DNA of 64,000 nucleotides, from assembly GCA_902778255.1 (NCBI GenBank), contig CACYXD010000006.1:62001-126000 (forward strand), in the 5' to 3' direction. The stretch is from an uncultured Prevotellaceae bacterium (GTDB lineage: Bacteria > Bacteroidota > Bacteroidia > Bacteroidales > Bacteroidaceae). Positions 51,478 through 58,983 of this stretch are shown piece after piece. Numbering within the stretch: the first letter of the stretch is position 1; every line of letters starts with the position of its first letter. The position numbers and the translations under genes were made by a program. Under the pieces are notes generated by a model. That model was not told the origin of the DNA. It did not search any database and saw only the letters and a program-made list of their open reading frames with translations.

Positions 51478-52470
51478 TTACTGTCCACCCAGGCGCGAGA
51501 AATACTCGATGATGTCTTCCCAGGTCTTGAAGGTGTCGCTGCCGTATTCCAGGACGGTGGCCATGGTGTCGCCCTCTTTCTCCTTGCTGATCAGGTAGTC
51601 GCCGTAGAGCAGGTCGCGGCGTGGCGTATAGATGGTGTGGTGCCAGGCAGGCACGTTGATATATTCCTCGAGCCACTGTCCCCAACGGTTCTCCGTTGGA
51701 TAATCCTCTTCGCAGACAAAATACACCTGGTAATGCTCTATCAGTAGCCTTACGGCTTTCTGACTGCTACTGGTCGGCTTGCCATATGCATCAGCCAACG
51801 TCTCTATACCTATATATATAATAGGACGCTGACGATGCTCCTGCTGATCGTCAATCCATCGGATTACGGGCATCACCGAGTGCATATAACTCTTGTCGTC
51901 CACCCTGTGCTCGCCATGGAAATGGGTGGCTTGCGGGTAGTGCTCACAGAACATAGAAAAAGTGTCCACCAGATCGTCCTTGTCGCCAAAGAGTCCATAG
52001 ACGCGGCGCTGATCCTCTGGCGTGAGACCCTCGAAACGCTGCTCCGACACCTCCCTGTAGGCCTTTACCAGTGCTTTATCGACATAAAACTCCTGCACAC
52101 CGTCCTGGCGGGGATTCTGAAACTGCTGTGTGCCTGTCATCCCATGCGCCTTCATCGTCTCGGCAATCTCCAGGGCAGGGTTGATGCAGATGCGGTCAAA
52201 GCCCCGCAGCTGCTCGGCATACATACCGCCCATCGACGTGCCGATGATGAGGTCGGGCTTTTCCTGTTCGCAGATGCTGCGCAGCAGCTGCATGGCCTCG
52301 TTGGGCTCCACGGGCAGGTCGGGTGCCACGACCTTTGCCTGGGGCATCACCGTGCGCAGTCGCGTCACGGTGCCCGACTGTCCGCTACTTCCGAATCCGT
52401 GGCAGTATAAGACGGTCTTTCCTGCCATCAGGTCAGGAAATTGCTTCACGTATTGATTTGTCTGTTCCAT
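51478..52470 (-). CDS. YqiA-type alpha/beta hydrolase fused to a nucleotidase-like domain
   Basis: A 330-residue protein. Residues about 1-215 are a small alpha/beta hydrolase of the YqiA/YcfP group: YCHGFGSSGQSGTVT oxyanion strand, nucleophile in GTSMGGMYAEQL, VYGLFGDKDDLVDTF acid region and a histidine in the SYMHSVMPVI helix. Residues about 220-330 (RPIIYIGIETLADAYG... LLYGDYLISKEKEGDT... FKTWEDIIEYF) resemble the end of 5'(3')-deoxyribonucleotidases. It is first in the operon with mtnN and luxS. The combined function is unknown. Confidence 0.7.
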   Translation of the reverse strand: MEQTNQYVKQFPDLMAGKTVLYCHGFGSSGQSGTVTRLRTVMPQAKVVAPDLPVEPNEAMQLLRSICEQEKPDLIIGTSMGGMYAEQLRGFDRICINPALEIAETMKAHGMTGTQQFQNPRQDGVQEFYVDKALVKAYREVSEQRFEGLTPEDQRRVYGLFGDKDDLVDTFSMFCEHYPQATHFHGEHRVDDKSYMHSVMPVIRWIDDQQEHRQRPIIYIGIETLADAYGKPTSSSQKAVRLLIEHYQVYFVCEEDYPTENRWGQWLEEYINVPAWHHTIYTPRRDLLYGDYLISKEKEGDTMATVLEYGSDTFKTWEDIIEYFSRLGGQ

Positions 52471-52478
52471 TGCGGATG

Positions 52479-52509
52479 CAAAGTTACGAAAAGTCGAGAG
52501 CAGAACAAA
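52479..52509 (-). promoter_or_regulatory. Promoter of the hydrolase-mtnN-luxS operon
   Basis: TTTG (52506-52509), 19-base spacer, TAACTTTG (52479-52486) on the minus strand, immediately before the hydrolase start codon; the leader is very short. Confidence 0.75.
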
Positions 52510-52911
52510 ATAAAATCATTAATTTTTTATGCCGAGACGGAGTAAGTTCGGCGAAGCCAAAGGTAGTAAAATAATTTGAAACTTAAGAAAACAATATTCA
52601 CAAAAACACCTAACCACCTACCATAACACCTAAACGTGTAAAAAGAACACCTATAACGGGTTTTTATGGTAGTTTTTTGCGAAATGGCCTGTTTTGGGTT
52701 GTGAAAGAGCCTGAAATACAACGCGAAATAGGCTCAAACGCAACGTGAAATAGGCTCAAACGCAACCTAAAACAGCCTCAAACGCAACCTAAAGAAGCAT
52801 CAAACGCACGCAAGTGGTGTGCAACAGCGGTGTACGCGACTTTGTTTTCTGAGCTTTTGGATTGATTTATGTCAATTAATTTACGAATCGAAAGGAAAAT
52901 AAGCAAAAAAG
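52510..52911. other. Non-coding gap upstream of the small RNA
   Basis: About 400 bases with no supported gene. The first part is A/T-rich; one short minus-strand frame (64 codons) lacks any recognisable motif and is judged spurious. The main content is the 22-base repeat at 52708-52817. The remainder shows no promoter or hairpin that I can support. Confidence 0.6.
52708..52817 (+). repeat. 22-base tandem repeat, five units
   Basis: Units start at 52708, 52730, 52752, 52774 and 52796 with the consensus AGCCTCAAACGCAACCTAAA plus two bases. Units 2-4 are the most alike; units 1 and 5 are diverged. Repeats touch without spacers. It lies in the long gap before the efflux operon. Confidence 0.88.
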
Positions 52912-52943
52912 TTTGGAACTGTAAGTAAAACACCCTATCTTTG
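52912..52943 (+). promoter_or_regulatory. Consensus promoter of the small RNA
   Basis: TTTG (52912-52915), 20-base spacer, TATCTTTG (52936-52943). This is a perfect match to the Bacteroidota consensus and the best promoter in the window. Confidence 0.88.
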
Positions 52944-52949
52944 CATCGT

Positions 52950-53011
52950 GTTTTTCATAGTATTAGATTTAAGGTTAACAAAGGTTGGGTCACAGCGGTG
53001 ACCCTTTTTTT
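52950..53011 (+). ncRNA. Probable small RNA (~62 nt) with its own promoter and terminator
   Basis: Directed by the consensus promoter at 52912-52943, a short transcript would start near 52950 and end at a strong intrinsic terminator (GGGTCAC-AGCG-GTGACCC, then seven T residues, 52987-53011). No start codon with a reasonable frame fits. The 5' part (TCATAGTATTAGATTTAAGG) is single-stranded in look. I do not recognise a named family with certainty. It may also act as an attenuated leader of the efflux operon 150 bases downstream. Confidence 0.72.
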
Positions 53012-53131
53012 ATTTTTCAGATTCCTGTCTTGTGATTTTAACAATTGCGGATTTTTTCGATGTATTGCCAGTTAAAATCTATTAACTACGAAATTTTGTC
53101 TATCTTTTTTTTCTAAATCGTTTTTTCTTTC

Positions 53132-53139
53132 TACTTTTG
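53132..53139 (+). promoter_or_regulatory. -7 box of the efflux operon
   Basis: TACTTTTG, 28 bases before the TolC-type ATG at 53168. Between 53012 and 53131 the sequence is A/T-rich with no further feature; a -33 TTTG is not at the normal spacing. Confidence 0.5.
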
Positions 53140-53167
53140 CAGCGTAATAACGTGATAGAAGAAAAAA

Positions 53168-54532
53168 ATGAAGATTTTTAGATTAACGCTGTTTTTCCTT
53201 TTCATCTTTCTGTCGTCTGCCAGTGCCCAGAAGCAATGGACGCTGCAGGAATGTATTGACTATGCCATGCAGAATAATATCACTTTGCAGAAGGCAAGGC
53301 TTAGTCAGCAGTCGGCCATAGAGGAGGTGAAAGGTTCGAAAGGGGCATTGCTGCCCACGGTGAGTGCTTCGGCTAATCAGAGTCTGGGCTATCGGCCTTG
53401 GCAGGATGCCGGCATTACGACAGTGACCAACGGCACGGTGAATACCAAGGTGGAAAAGACGTATCTGAATGGCTCGTATGGATTGAATGCCCAGTGGACG
53501 GTGTGGAATGGCAATAAGAATACCAACAACGTGAAGTTGAGCAAGTTGTCGGGTCAGCAGGCGGAACTGCAGGTGGCCGAGACTGCCAACAGTATTCAGG
53601 AGCGTATTGCCCAGCTTTACGTGCAGATACTCTATCTGGACGAGAGTATCAAGGTGAGCAAGGCCAGTCTGGAGACCAGTCAGAAGAATGAAGAGCGTGG
53701 CAAGGAGATGGTCGAGGTGGGCAAGATGTCGAAAGCCGACCTGGCCCAGTTGACTGCCCAGCGTGCCACGGATGAATATAATGTGGTGGATGCCCAGGCG
53801 CAGCTGGCTAACTACAAGCTGCAGCTGAAGCAGCTGTTGGAGTTGACGGGCGACGAGGCGTTTGACGTGGTCATCCCTGAGACTACTGATGAGCAGGCTT
53901 TGGCTGAGATTCCCGCTTTGCAGAATGTGTATCAGCAGGCTCTGTTGGGCCGTCCTGAGATAGAAAGTTCAAAGCTGGCCATCGAGAGTAGCGAGCTAAA
54001 CGTAAAAATTGCCAAGGCCGGCTGGCTGCCCAGTCTCAGTTTGACGGGGGGCTTCTCTACCAGCACCAACTCCCTTTCAAACAATAGCTGGGGTAATCAG
54101 ATGAAGACTAATTTTAATTCGCAGGCGGGGTTGACCCTGAGCGTGCCACTGTTTGATGGTCGTCAGACCCGCACCTCGGTCAATAAGGCCAAGATTCTGC
54201 GCCAGCAGGCCCAGCTCGACCTGCAGGATCAGCAGAAGACCCTGTATCAGACCATCGAAGGCTATTGGCTGGATGCCAACACCAACCAGCAGCGCTTCCG
54301 TGCTGCACAGACCACGGTGGACAGCGAACAGCAGAGCTACGACCTGTTGGCAGAGAAGTTCAACCTGGGTCTCACCAATATCATCGAGCTGATGAATGGT
54401 AAGGACAAGCTGCTCTCGGCCCAGCAAAACAGGTTGCAGTCGAAGTATCAGACGATATTGAACCAGCAGTTGCTGCGCTTCTATAGTGAAGGGAGACCCA
54501 CCCCCTCCCCCTCCCTGAATGGAGGGGAGTAG
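53168..54532 (+). CDS. TolC family outer-membrane efflux protein
   Basis: A 454-residue TolC/OEP family protein. A signal peptide (MKIFRLTLFFLFIFLSSASA) precedes the helical hairpin barrel domain: QWTLQECIDYAMQNNITLQK, the long coiled-coil segments with EIPALQNVYQQALLGRPEI, SLTGGFSTSTNSL and NIIELMNGKDKLLSAQQNRL. It is the outer-membrane channel for the MacA/MacB-like pump downstream. The last 12 residues (RPTPSPSLNGGE) are encoded by a G/C-rich repeat and look foreign to the family end. Confidence 0.93.
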   Translation: MKIFRLTLFFLFIFLSSASAQKQWTLQECIDYAMQNNITLQKARLSQQSAIEEVKGSKGALLPTVSASANQSLGYRPWQDAGITTVTNGTVNTKVEKTYLNGSYGLNAQWTVWNGNKNTNNVKLSKLSGQQAELQVAETANSIQERIAQLYVQILYLDESIKVSKASLETSQKNEERGKEMVEVGKMSKADLAQLTAQRATDEYNVVDAQAQLANYKLQLKQLLELTGDEAFDVVIPETTDEQALAEIPALQNVYQQALLGRPEIESSKLAIESSELNVKIAKAGWLPSLSLTGGFSTSTNSLSNNSWGNQMKTNFNSQAGLTLSVPLFDGRQTRTSVNKAKILRQQAQLDLQDQQKTLYQTIEGYWLDANTNQQRFRAAQTTVDSEQQSYDLLAEKFNLGLTNIIELMNGKDKLLSAQQNRLQSKYQTILNQQLLRFYSEGRPTPSPSLNGGE

Positions 54533-54533
54533 G
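54490..54533. repeat. G/C-rich repeat, copy A
   Basis: GGAGACCCACC...GGAGGGGAGTAG; covers the last codons of the TolC gene and its stop. Sequence and orientation match copy C (55853-55890). Confidence 0.8.
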
Positions 54534-54592
54534 CAGATACTTCCAATGGAAATTATTCGATGAAAAAATAATAATGTATAACAATTAAAAAA

Positions 54593-54650
54593 AGGAGACC
54601 CCAAACTAAACACTCCCCTCCATTACAGGGAGGGGTCGGGGGAGAGTCTT
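54593..54650. repeat. G/C-rich repeat, copy B (inverted relative to A)
   Basis: CACTCCCCTCC-ATTACA-GGGAGGGGTCGGGGGAGAGTC lies just before the ATG of the adaptor gene. Reverse complement is close to copies A and C, so A and B form an inverted pair around the junction. Confidence 0.8.
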
Positions 54651-55850
54651 ATGATGAATAACAAAAAGACTTGGGCCATCGTCATAGCCATTATCGCTAT
54701 CGTGGCCGCCGCTGCCTATTTCTTCATGGGTGGCAAGAAACAGAATACGGTGTCGTTTGAAACGGCTAAGGTGGAGCGTACGAGCATCAAGAACACCATC
54801 ACGGCAACGGGAACCATCGAGCCCGTCACCTCGGTTACCGTGGGTACGCAGGTCAGTGGTATCGTTGCGAAACTTTATGTAGATTATAATACGGTGGTGA
54901 AGAAAGGACAGGTCATTGCCGAACTGGATAAGACCAACCTGACCAGCGAACTGAAGACGGCACAGGCCAACCTGTCGTCGGCACAGAGCACGCTGAACTA
55001 CGAGCAGACCAACTTCAACCGCTATCAGACCCTTTATAATAAAGGACTGGTGAGTGCCGATGAATACGAGACAGCCAAACTATCGTATCTGAAGGCCAAG
55101 GAGCAGGTGAACACCTCGCGTGAGAGCGTGCAGAAGGCGCAGACCAACCTGGGCTATGCCACCATTACCAGTCCTATCGATGGCGTAGTGCTGTCGAAGG
55201 CGGTGGAGGAAGGTCAGACCGTGGCTGCCTCGTTCAACACCCCAGAGCTTTTCACCATTGCCCAGGATCTGACCGATATGCGCGTGATTGCCGATATCGA
55301 TGAGGCCGACATCGGTGGCGTGAAGGAAGGTCAGCGCGTGACCTTTACCGTGGACGCCTTCCCTGAAGACCATTTCGAGGGACAGGTCACACAGGTGCGT
55401 CAGCAGGCTACGACGGAGAGTAATGTGGTGACCTACGAGGTGGTGATCTCGGCTCCCAACAACGACCTGAAGCTGAAGCCCGGTCTGACGGCTAATGTCA
55501 CCATCTATACGATGGAGAAGAATGATGTGCTGGCCGTGCCAGCCAAGGCCCTGCGCTTCACACCCAATGAGGCCCTGCTGACCGAACAGCAGAAGGTAGA
55601 GGATTGCGAGGGTGACCACAAGGTGTGGACCAAGGATGGTGAGACCTTCAAGGCCCATAAGGTGGAGATAGGTACCACCAACGGCTTGCTGACGGAGATT
55701 GTGAGCGGCGTGAGCGAGGGTACCGACGTGCTCGTCGACTTCACTATTGACGGTGGCGACGCGCCCGCTCAGGACCAGCAGGCTCAGAACCCCTTCATGC
55801 CAAGACCCAAAAACAATAATAAGCAACAGGGCGGACAACAGAAAAAGTAA
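54651..55850 (+). CDS. macA: MacA-like periplasmic adaptor (HlyD/RND family)
   Basis: A 399-residue membrane fusion protein. An N-terminal membrane helix (WAIVIAIIAIVAAAAYFFMGG) leads to a barrel-sandwich hybrid: VTVGTQVSGIVAKLYVDYNT, then a long alpha-hairpin (QANLSSAQSTLNYEQTNFNR to RESVQKAQTNL) and SPIDGVVLSKAVEEGQTV. The beta-barrel domain with DIDEADIGGVKEGQRV follows. It joins the MacB transporter to TolC. C-terminus is rich in Gln/Asn (PKNNNKQQGGQQKK). The start may be either of two adjacent ATGs (54651 or 54654). Confidence 0.93.
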   Translation: MMNNKKTWAIVIAIIAIVAAAAYFFMGGKKQNTVSFETAKVERTSIKNTITATGTIEPVTSVTVGTQVSGIVAKLYVDYNTVVKKGQVIAELDKTNLTSELKTAQANLSSAQSTLNYEQTNFNRYQTLYNKGLVSADEYETAKLSYLKAKEQVNTSRESVQKAQTNLGYATITSPIDGVVLSKAVEEGQTVAASFNTPELFTIAQDLTDMRVIADIDEADIGGVKEGQRVTFTVDAFPEDHFEGQVTQVRQQATTESNVVTYEVVISAPNNDLKLKPGLTANVTIYTMEKNDVLAVPAKALRFTPNEALLTEQQKVEDCEGDHKVWTKDGETFKAHKVEIGTTNGLLTEIVSGVSEGTDVLVDFTIDGGDAPAQDQQAQNPFMPRPKNNNKQQGGQQKK

Positions 55851-55852
55851 AA

Positions 55853-55890
55853 GACTCTCCCCCTGCCCCTCCCTGGAGGGAGGGGAGTAG
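55853..55890. repeat. G/C-rich repeat, copy C
   Basis: GACTCTCCCCCTGCCCCTCC-CTGG-AGGGAGGGGAGTAG, after the adaptor stop; same orientation as copy A, inverted to D. Confidence 0.85.
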
Positions 55891-55904
55891 ATAGAGACAA
55901 CAAT

Positions 55905-56720
55905 ATGAATGAAGACAAAATAAAAACAGGGAACGGACTAACCACTCCCCTCCCTCACAGGGAGGGGCAGGGGGAGAGTCGCGTTGTCATTGAACTGCAG
56001 AACGTGAAGCGCTACTTCAAGGTGGGCAGCGAGACGGTGAAGGCTCTTCGCGGTGTCTCGTTCAAAATCTATGAAGGCGAGTTTGTCACCATCCAGGGTA
56101 CGTCAGGCTCGGGCAAGTCAACACTTCTGAATCAGTTGGGCTGTCTGGACACCCCCACCAGTGGCGAGTATTTCCTCGATGGCATCTCTGTGCGCGAGAT
56201 GTCGAAGACCCAGCGTGCCCATCTGCGTAACCGTAAGATAGGTTTCGTGTTCCAGAACTATAACCTGCTGGCTAAGACCACGGCAGTAGAGAATGTGGAG
56301 CTGCCACTGATGTACAACCCCGAGGTGTCGGCAGCCGAACGTCGAGAGCGTGCTATCAAGGCGCTGCAGGCCGTAGGACTGGGCGACCGTCTGGATCATA
56401 AGTCCAACCAGATGTCGGGTGGTCAGATGCAGCGCGTGGCCATTGCCCGTGCGCTGGTCAACGAACCTGCTGTGCTGCTGGCCGATGAGGCCACTGGTAA
56501 CCTGGACACACGCACCTCGTTTGAGATGCTGGTGCTTTTCCAGGAACTCTATCGTCAGGGCCACACCATCATCTTCGTGACCCACAACCCTGAGATTGCC
56601 GAATACAGCAGCCGTAACATCAACCTGCGCGACGGCAAGATACGTGAGGATACCTATAATGAAAACATCAAGTCGGCAGCCGAGGCCTTGGCAGCGCTGC
56701 CAGTGATGAACGATGACTGA
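55905..56720 (+). CDS. MacB-type ABC transporter ATPase
   Basis: A 271-residue ATPase. Walker A is GTSGSGKSTLLNQLG, Q-loop FVFQNYNLLAK, signature MSGGQMQRVAIARAL, Walker B VLLADEATGNLD, and the H-loop FVTHNPEI. This is the LolD/MacB type. The ordinary family start would be near VIELQNVKRYFK (residue ~28); the first 27 residues (with TPLPHREGQGES) are encoded by the inverted G/C-rich repeat D, so the start codon comes from repeat-flanking DNA. It pairs with the permease two bases after it. Confidence 0.93.
   Translation: MNEDKIKTGNGLTTPLPHREGQGESRVVIELQNVKRYFKVGSETVKALRGVSFKIYEGEFVTIQGTSGSGKSTLLNQLGCLDTPTSGEYFLDGISVREMSKTQRAHLRNRKIGFVFQNYNLLAKTTAVENVELPLMYNPEVSAAERRERAIKALQAVGLGDRLDHKSNQMSGGQMQRVAIARALVNEPAVLLADEATGNLDTRTSFEMLVLFQELYRQGHTIIFVTHNPEIAEYSSRNINLRDGKIREDTYNENIKSAAEALAALPVMNDD
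55943..55980. repeat. G/C-rich repeat, copy D (inverted relative to C)
   Basis: CCACTCCCCTCC-CTCACA-GGGAGGGGCAGGGGGAGAGTC, within the coding sequence of the ATPase (codons about 13-26). The reverse complement matches copy C closely; spacing between the two is about 50 bases. Confidence 0.85.
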
Positions 56721-56722
56721 TT

Positions 56723-57943
56723 ATGAATTTCTATAATTTGTTTAAGATAAGCATCAGGGCCGTTGGCAACAACAAGATGCGCTCATTCCTCTCCATGCTG
56801 GGTATCATCATCGGCGTGGCAGCGGTGATTATCATGATGTCGATAGGACAGGGCTCCAAGGAGAGCATCCGTGCTGAACTCTCTACGATGGGCTCCAACC
56901 TGCTCACCATCCGCCCAGGCGCTGATATGCGTGGTGGCGTGCGTCAGGACCCGTCGGCTATGCAGACGCTGAAGATGGCCGATTATCAGCGCATCATGCG
57001 TGAGAAGAAATTCGTCACCAAGGTGTCGCCCGAGGTGACGGCCAGTGGTCAGGTGGTCTATGGCAACAACAACACGACGACCACCATCTATGGTGAGAGT
57101 CCGGAGTATCTGGATATCAAGCAATGGCCTGTGGAAGAGGGTGACTGCTTCACTGAGGAGGATATCAACAAGGCCGCCAAGAAGGTGGTGGTGGGCAAGA
57201 CCATTGTCACCGAACTCTTTGGCGAAGGTGTCGATCCCATCGGAAAAACTATCCGTTTCAAGTCTATTCCCATGACCATCGTGGGTGTGCTGAAGGGCAA
57301 GGGCTACAACTCTTGGGGTATGGACCAGGATAATGTCATCATTGCCCCTTACACCACCGTAATGAAGCGTATTGCGGCACAGACCTGGTTCTCCAGCATC
57401 GTCTGTTCGGCCATTACCGAGGATCTCTCGGATGCCGCCATCGAAGAATTGACCCAGATGTTGCGTGATAACCACAAGCTGAAAGGCGAGGCAGACGATG
57501 ACTTCACCATCCGTTCGCAGGCCGAGATCATGGAGACCATGTCAACGACGATGAATATGGTCACCCTGATTCTCGTTGTTGCTGCTGGCTTCTCGTTGCT
57601 GGTGGCTGGTATCGGTATCATGAATATTATGCTGGTCAGCGTGACAGAACGTACCAAGGAAATAGGCCTACGTATGGCTGTAGGTGCTACGGGGGCTGTC
57701 ATCTCCATGCAGTTCCTGATCGAGTCAGTAATGATCAGTGTGACGGGCGGACTGCTAGGCATCCTCTTAGGATGTAGTGCCAGCGAATTCCTGGTACCTG
57801 CTATAGGAATGCCCAGCAGCGTGCCGGCGTGGAGTATCTACGTATCATTCCTTGTGTGTGTGTTAATAGGCGTAGGCTTTGGTTATATACCAGCCATTAA
57901 AGCCGCTCGTATGGATCCTATAGAAGCTATCCGTCATGAATAG
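56723..57943 (+). CDS. MacB-type ABC transporter permease (FtsX-like)
   Basis: A 406-residue permease. First membrane helix follows ISIRAVGNNKMRSFLSMLG; a periplasmic MacB-PCD domain with GVDPIGKTIRFKSIPMTIVG; then three C-terminal helices with ILVVAAGFSLLVAGIGIMNI, MLVSVTERTKEIGLRMAVGAT and the ending AIKAARMDPIEAIRHE. ATPase and permease are separate genes here, unlike single-chain MacB of E. coli. It overlaps the sensor kinase by eight bases, so pump and sensor are translated together. Confidence 0.93.
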   Translation: MNFYNLFKISIRAVGNNKMRSFLSMLGIIIGVAAVIIMMSIGQGSKESIRAELSTMGSNLLTIRPGADMRGGVRQDPSAMQTLKMADYQRIMREKKFVTKVSPEVTASGQVVYGNNNTTTTIYGESPEYLDIKQWPVEEGDCFTEEDINKAAKKVVVGKTIVTELFGEGVDPIGKTIRFKSIPMTIVGVLKGKGYNSWGMDQDNVIIAPYTTVMKRIAAQTWFSSIVCSAITEDLSDAAIEELTQMLRDNHKLKGEADDDFTIRSQAEIMETMSTTMNMVTLILVVAAGFSLLVAGIGIMNIMLVSVTERTKEIGLRMAVGATGAVISMQFLIESVMISVTGGLLGILLGCSASEFLVPAIGMPSSVPAWSIYVSFLVCVLIGVGFGYIPAIKAARMDPIEAIRHE

Positions 57944-58970
57944 AAAACTCGGTGGCATATGCCATATCGCCCTGTGGGCGTTTCTGTTCCTGTCGCCCCT
58001 GACCTATTGGAGGGGCACGGGCTTCAATGGGTTGCACTATCTGATGACATGTATGCAGCCCCTGTTCCTGATGATTGTGTTCTACCTCAATTATCTGGTG
58101 CTGGCACCTAAGTTTTTCGTCCACGGCAAGCATCGCTACGACTTGCTGATCAACGTGGTAATGCTCATCACGCTGGGTGTCATCCTGCACTACTGGATGG
58201 ACTTTACCAACTCTATCTTCATACGCAACTATCACGAGATAGATGTGTTGGGCACCATTACCTATATCGTGCGTGATAGTGTCAACCTGGGTGTCTTTGC
58301 TGCTGGCGCTACGGCGCTGGCCGTGGCCCGTCGCTGGGTTACTGCCGACCAGAAGTTGAAAGAGACTGAGGCTGCGCGTGCACAGGCTGAGTTGACCAAT
58401 CTGCGTAATCAGATCAACCCTCATTTCCTGCTCAACACGCTGAATAATATCTATGCTCTGACGGCAATCAATGCGGAAAGGGCTCAGGAAGCCATTATGG
58501 AGCTGTCGAAGATGCTGCGACATATGCTCTACGACTATCAGCAGCCCACGGTGCCATTGAGAGACGAGGTGGATTTTATCCGCAACTACGTCAGTCTGAT
58601 GAAGTTGCGCTTGCCGCAGTCTGTCGATGTGCAGTTCTCTGTTAATTGTAAAACGTGCGACCTGTATATCTCGCCTATGCTGTTCATCTCGCTTGTCGAG
58701 AATGCCTTCAAGCATGGCATCAGTCCTACTGAACCCAGTTTTGTGCATATCCAGATTGATATTGATAAGGTAAACAGGATTGTGACCTTCGATATCCGCA
58801 ACTCCAACTTCCCCAAGACGGCACAGGACCGTAGTGGGCATGGCATCGGCTTGCGTCAGGTGGAGCGTCGACTGGAACTCTTGTATGCCGGTAAGTACCA
58901 ATGGGAAAAGGGACTGACCGATGATGACAAGACTTATTTCTCAAGAATTGTTGTAGATACAAATACTTAA
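57936..58970 (+). CDS. LytS/YehU-type sensor histidine kinase
   Basis: A 344-residue kinase with four N-terminal membrane helices (about residues 8-150) and a His_kinase domain: phospho-acceptor block NLRNQINPHFLLNTLNNIYA, ATP site SLVENAFKHG and HGIGLRQVERRLELL. The N-terminus lacks a recognisable periplasmic sensor, so the signal may come from the membrane or the pump. It overlaps the permease gene by eight bases and precedes the LytTR response regulator by 13 bases, so the efflux operon is likely to control its own expression. Confidence 0.92.
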   Translation: MNRKLGGICHIALWAFLFLSPLTYWRGTGFNGLHYLMTCMQPLFLMIVFYLNYLVLAPKFFVHGKHRYDLLINVVMLITLGVILHYWMDFTNSIFIRNYHEIDVLGTITYIVRDSVNLGVFAAGATALAVARRWVTADQKLKETEAARAQAELTNLRNQINPHFLLNTLNNIYALTAINAERAQEAIMELSKMLRHMLYDYQQPTVPLRDEVDFIRNYVSLMKLRLPQSVDVQFSVNCKTCDLYISPMLFISLVENAFKHGISPTEPSFVHIQIDIDKVNRIVTFDIRNSNFPKTAQDRSGHGIGLRQVERRLELLYAGKYQWEKGLTDDDKTYFSRIVVDTNT

Positions 58971-58983
58971 AATTTAGAATTCA

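Noticed and set aside
52527-52721. 64-codon minus-strand frame in the long gap
   Set aside because: Aromatic/basic-rich translation of A/T-rich DNA, no ribosome-binding or promoter signal, overlaps repeat edge.
52708-52817. CRISPR array
   Set aside because: The 22-base units touch without unique spacers and there are no cas genes.
54490-55980. Insertion sequence remnants at the efflux operon
   Set aside because: The G/C-rich copies are short inverted pairs without transposase, terminal repeats or target duplications; better described as REP-like.
56783-57475. Minus-strand frame of 230 codons
   Set aside because: Antisense to the MacB-type permease; no family likeness.
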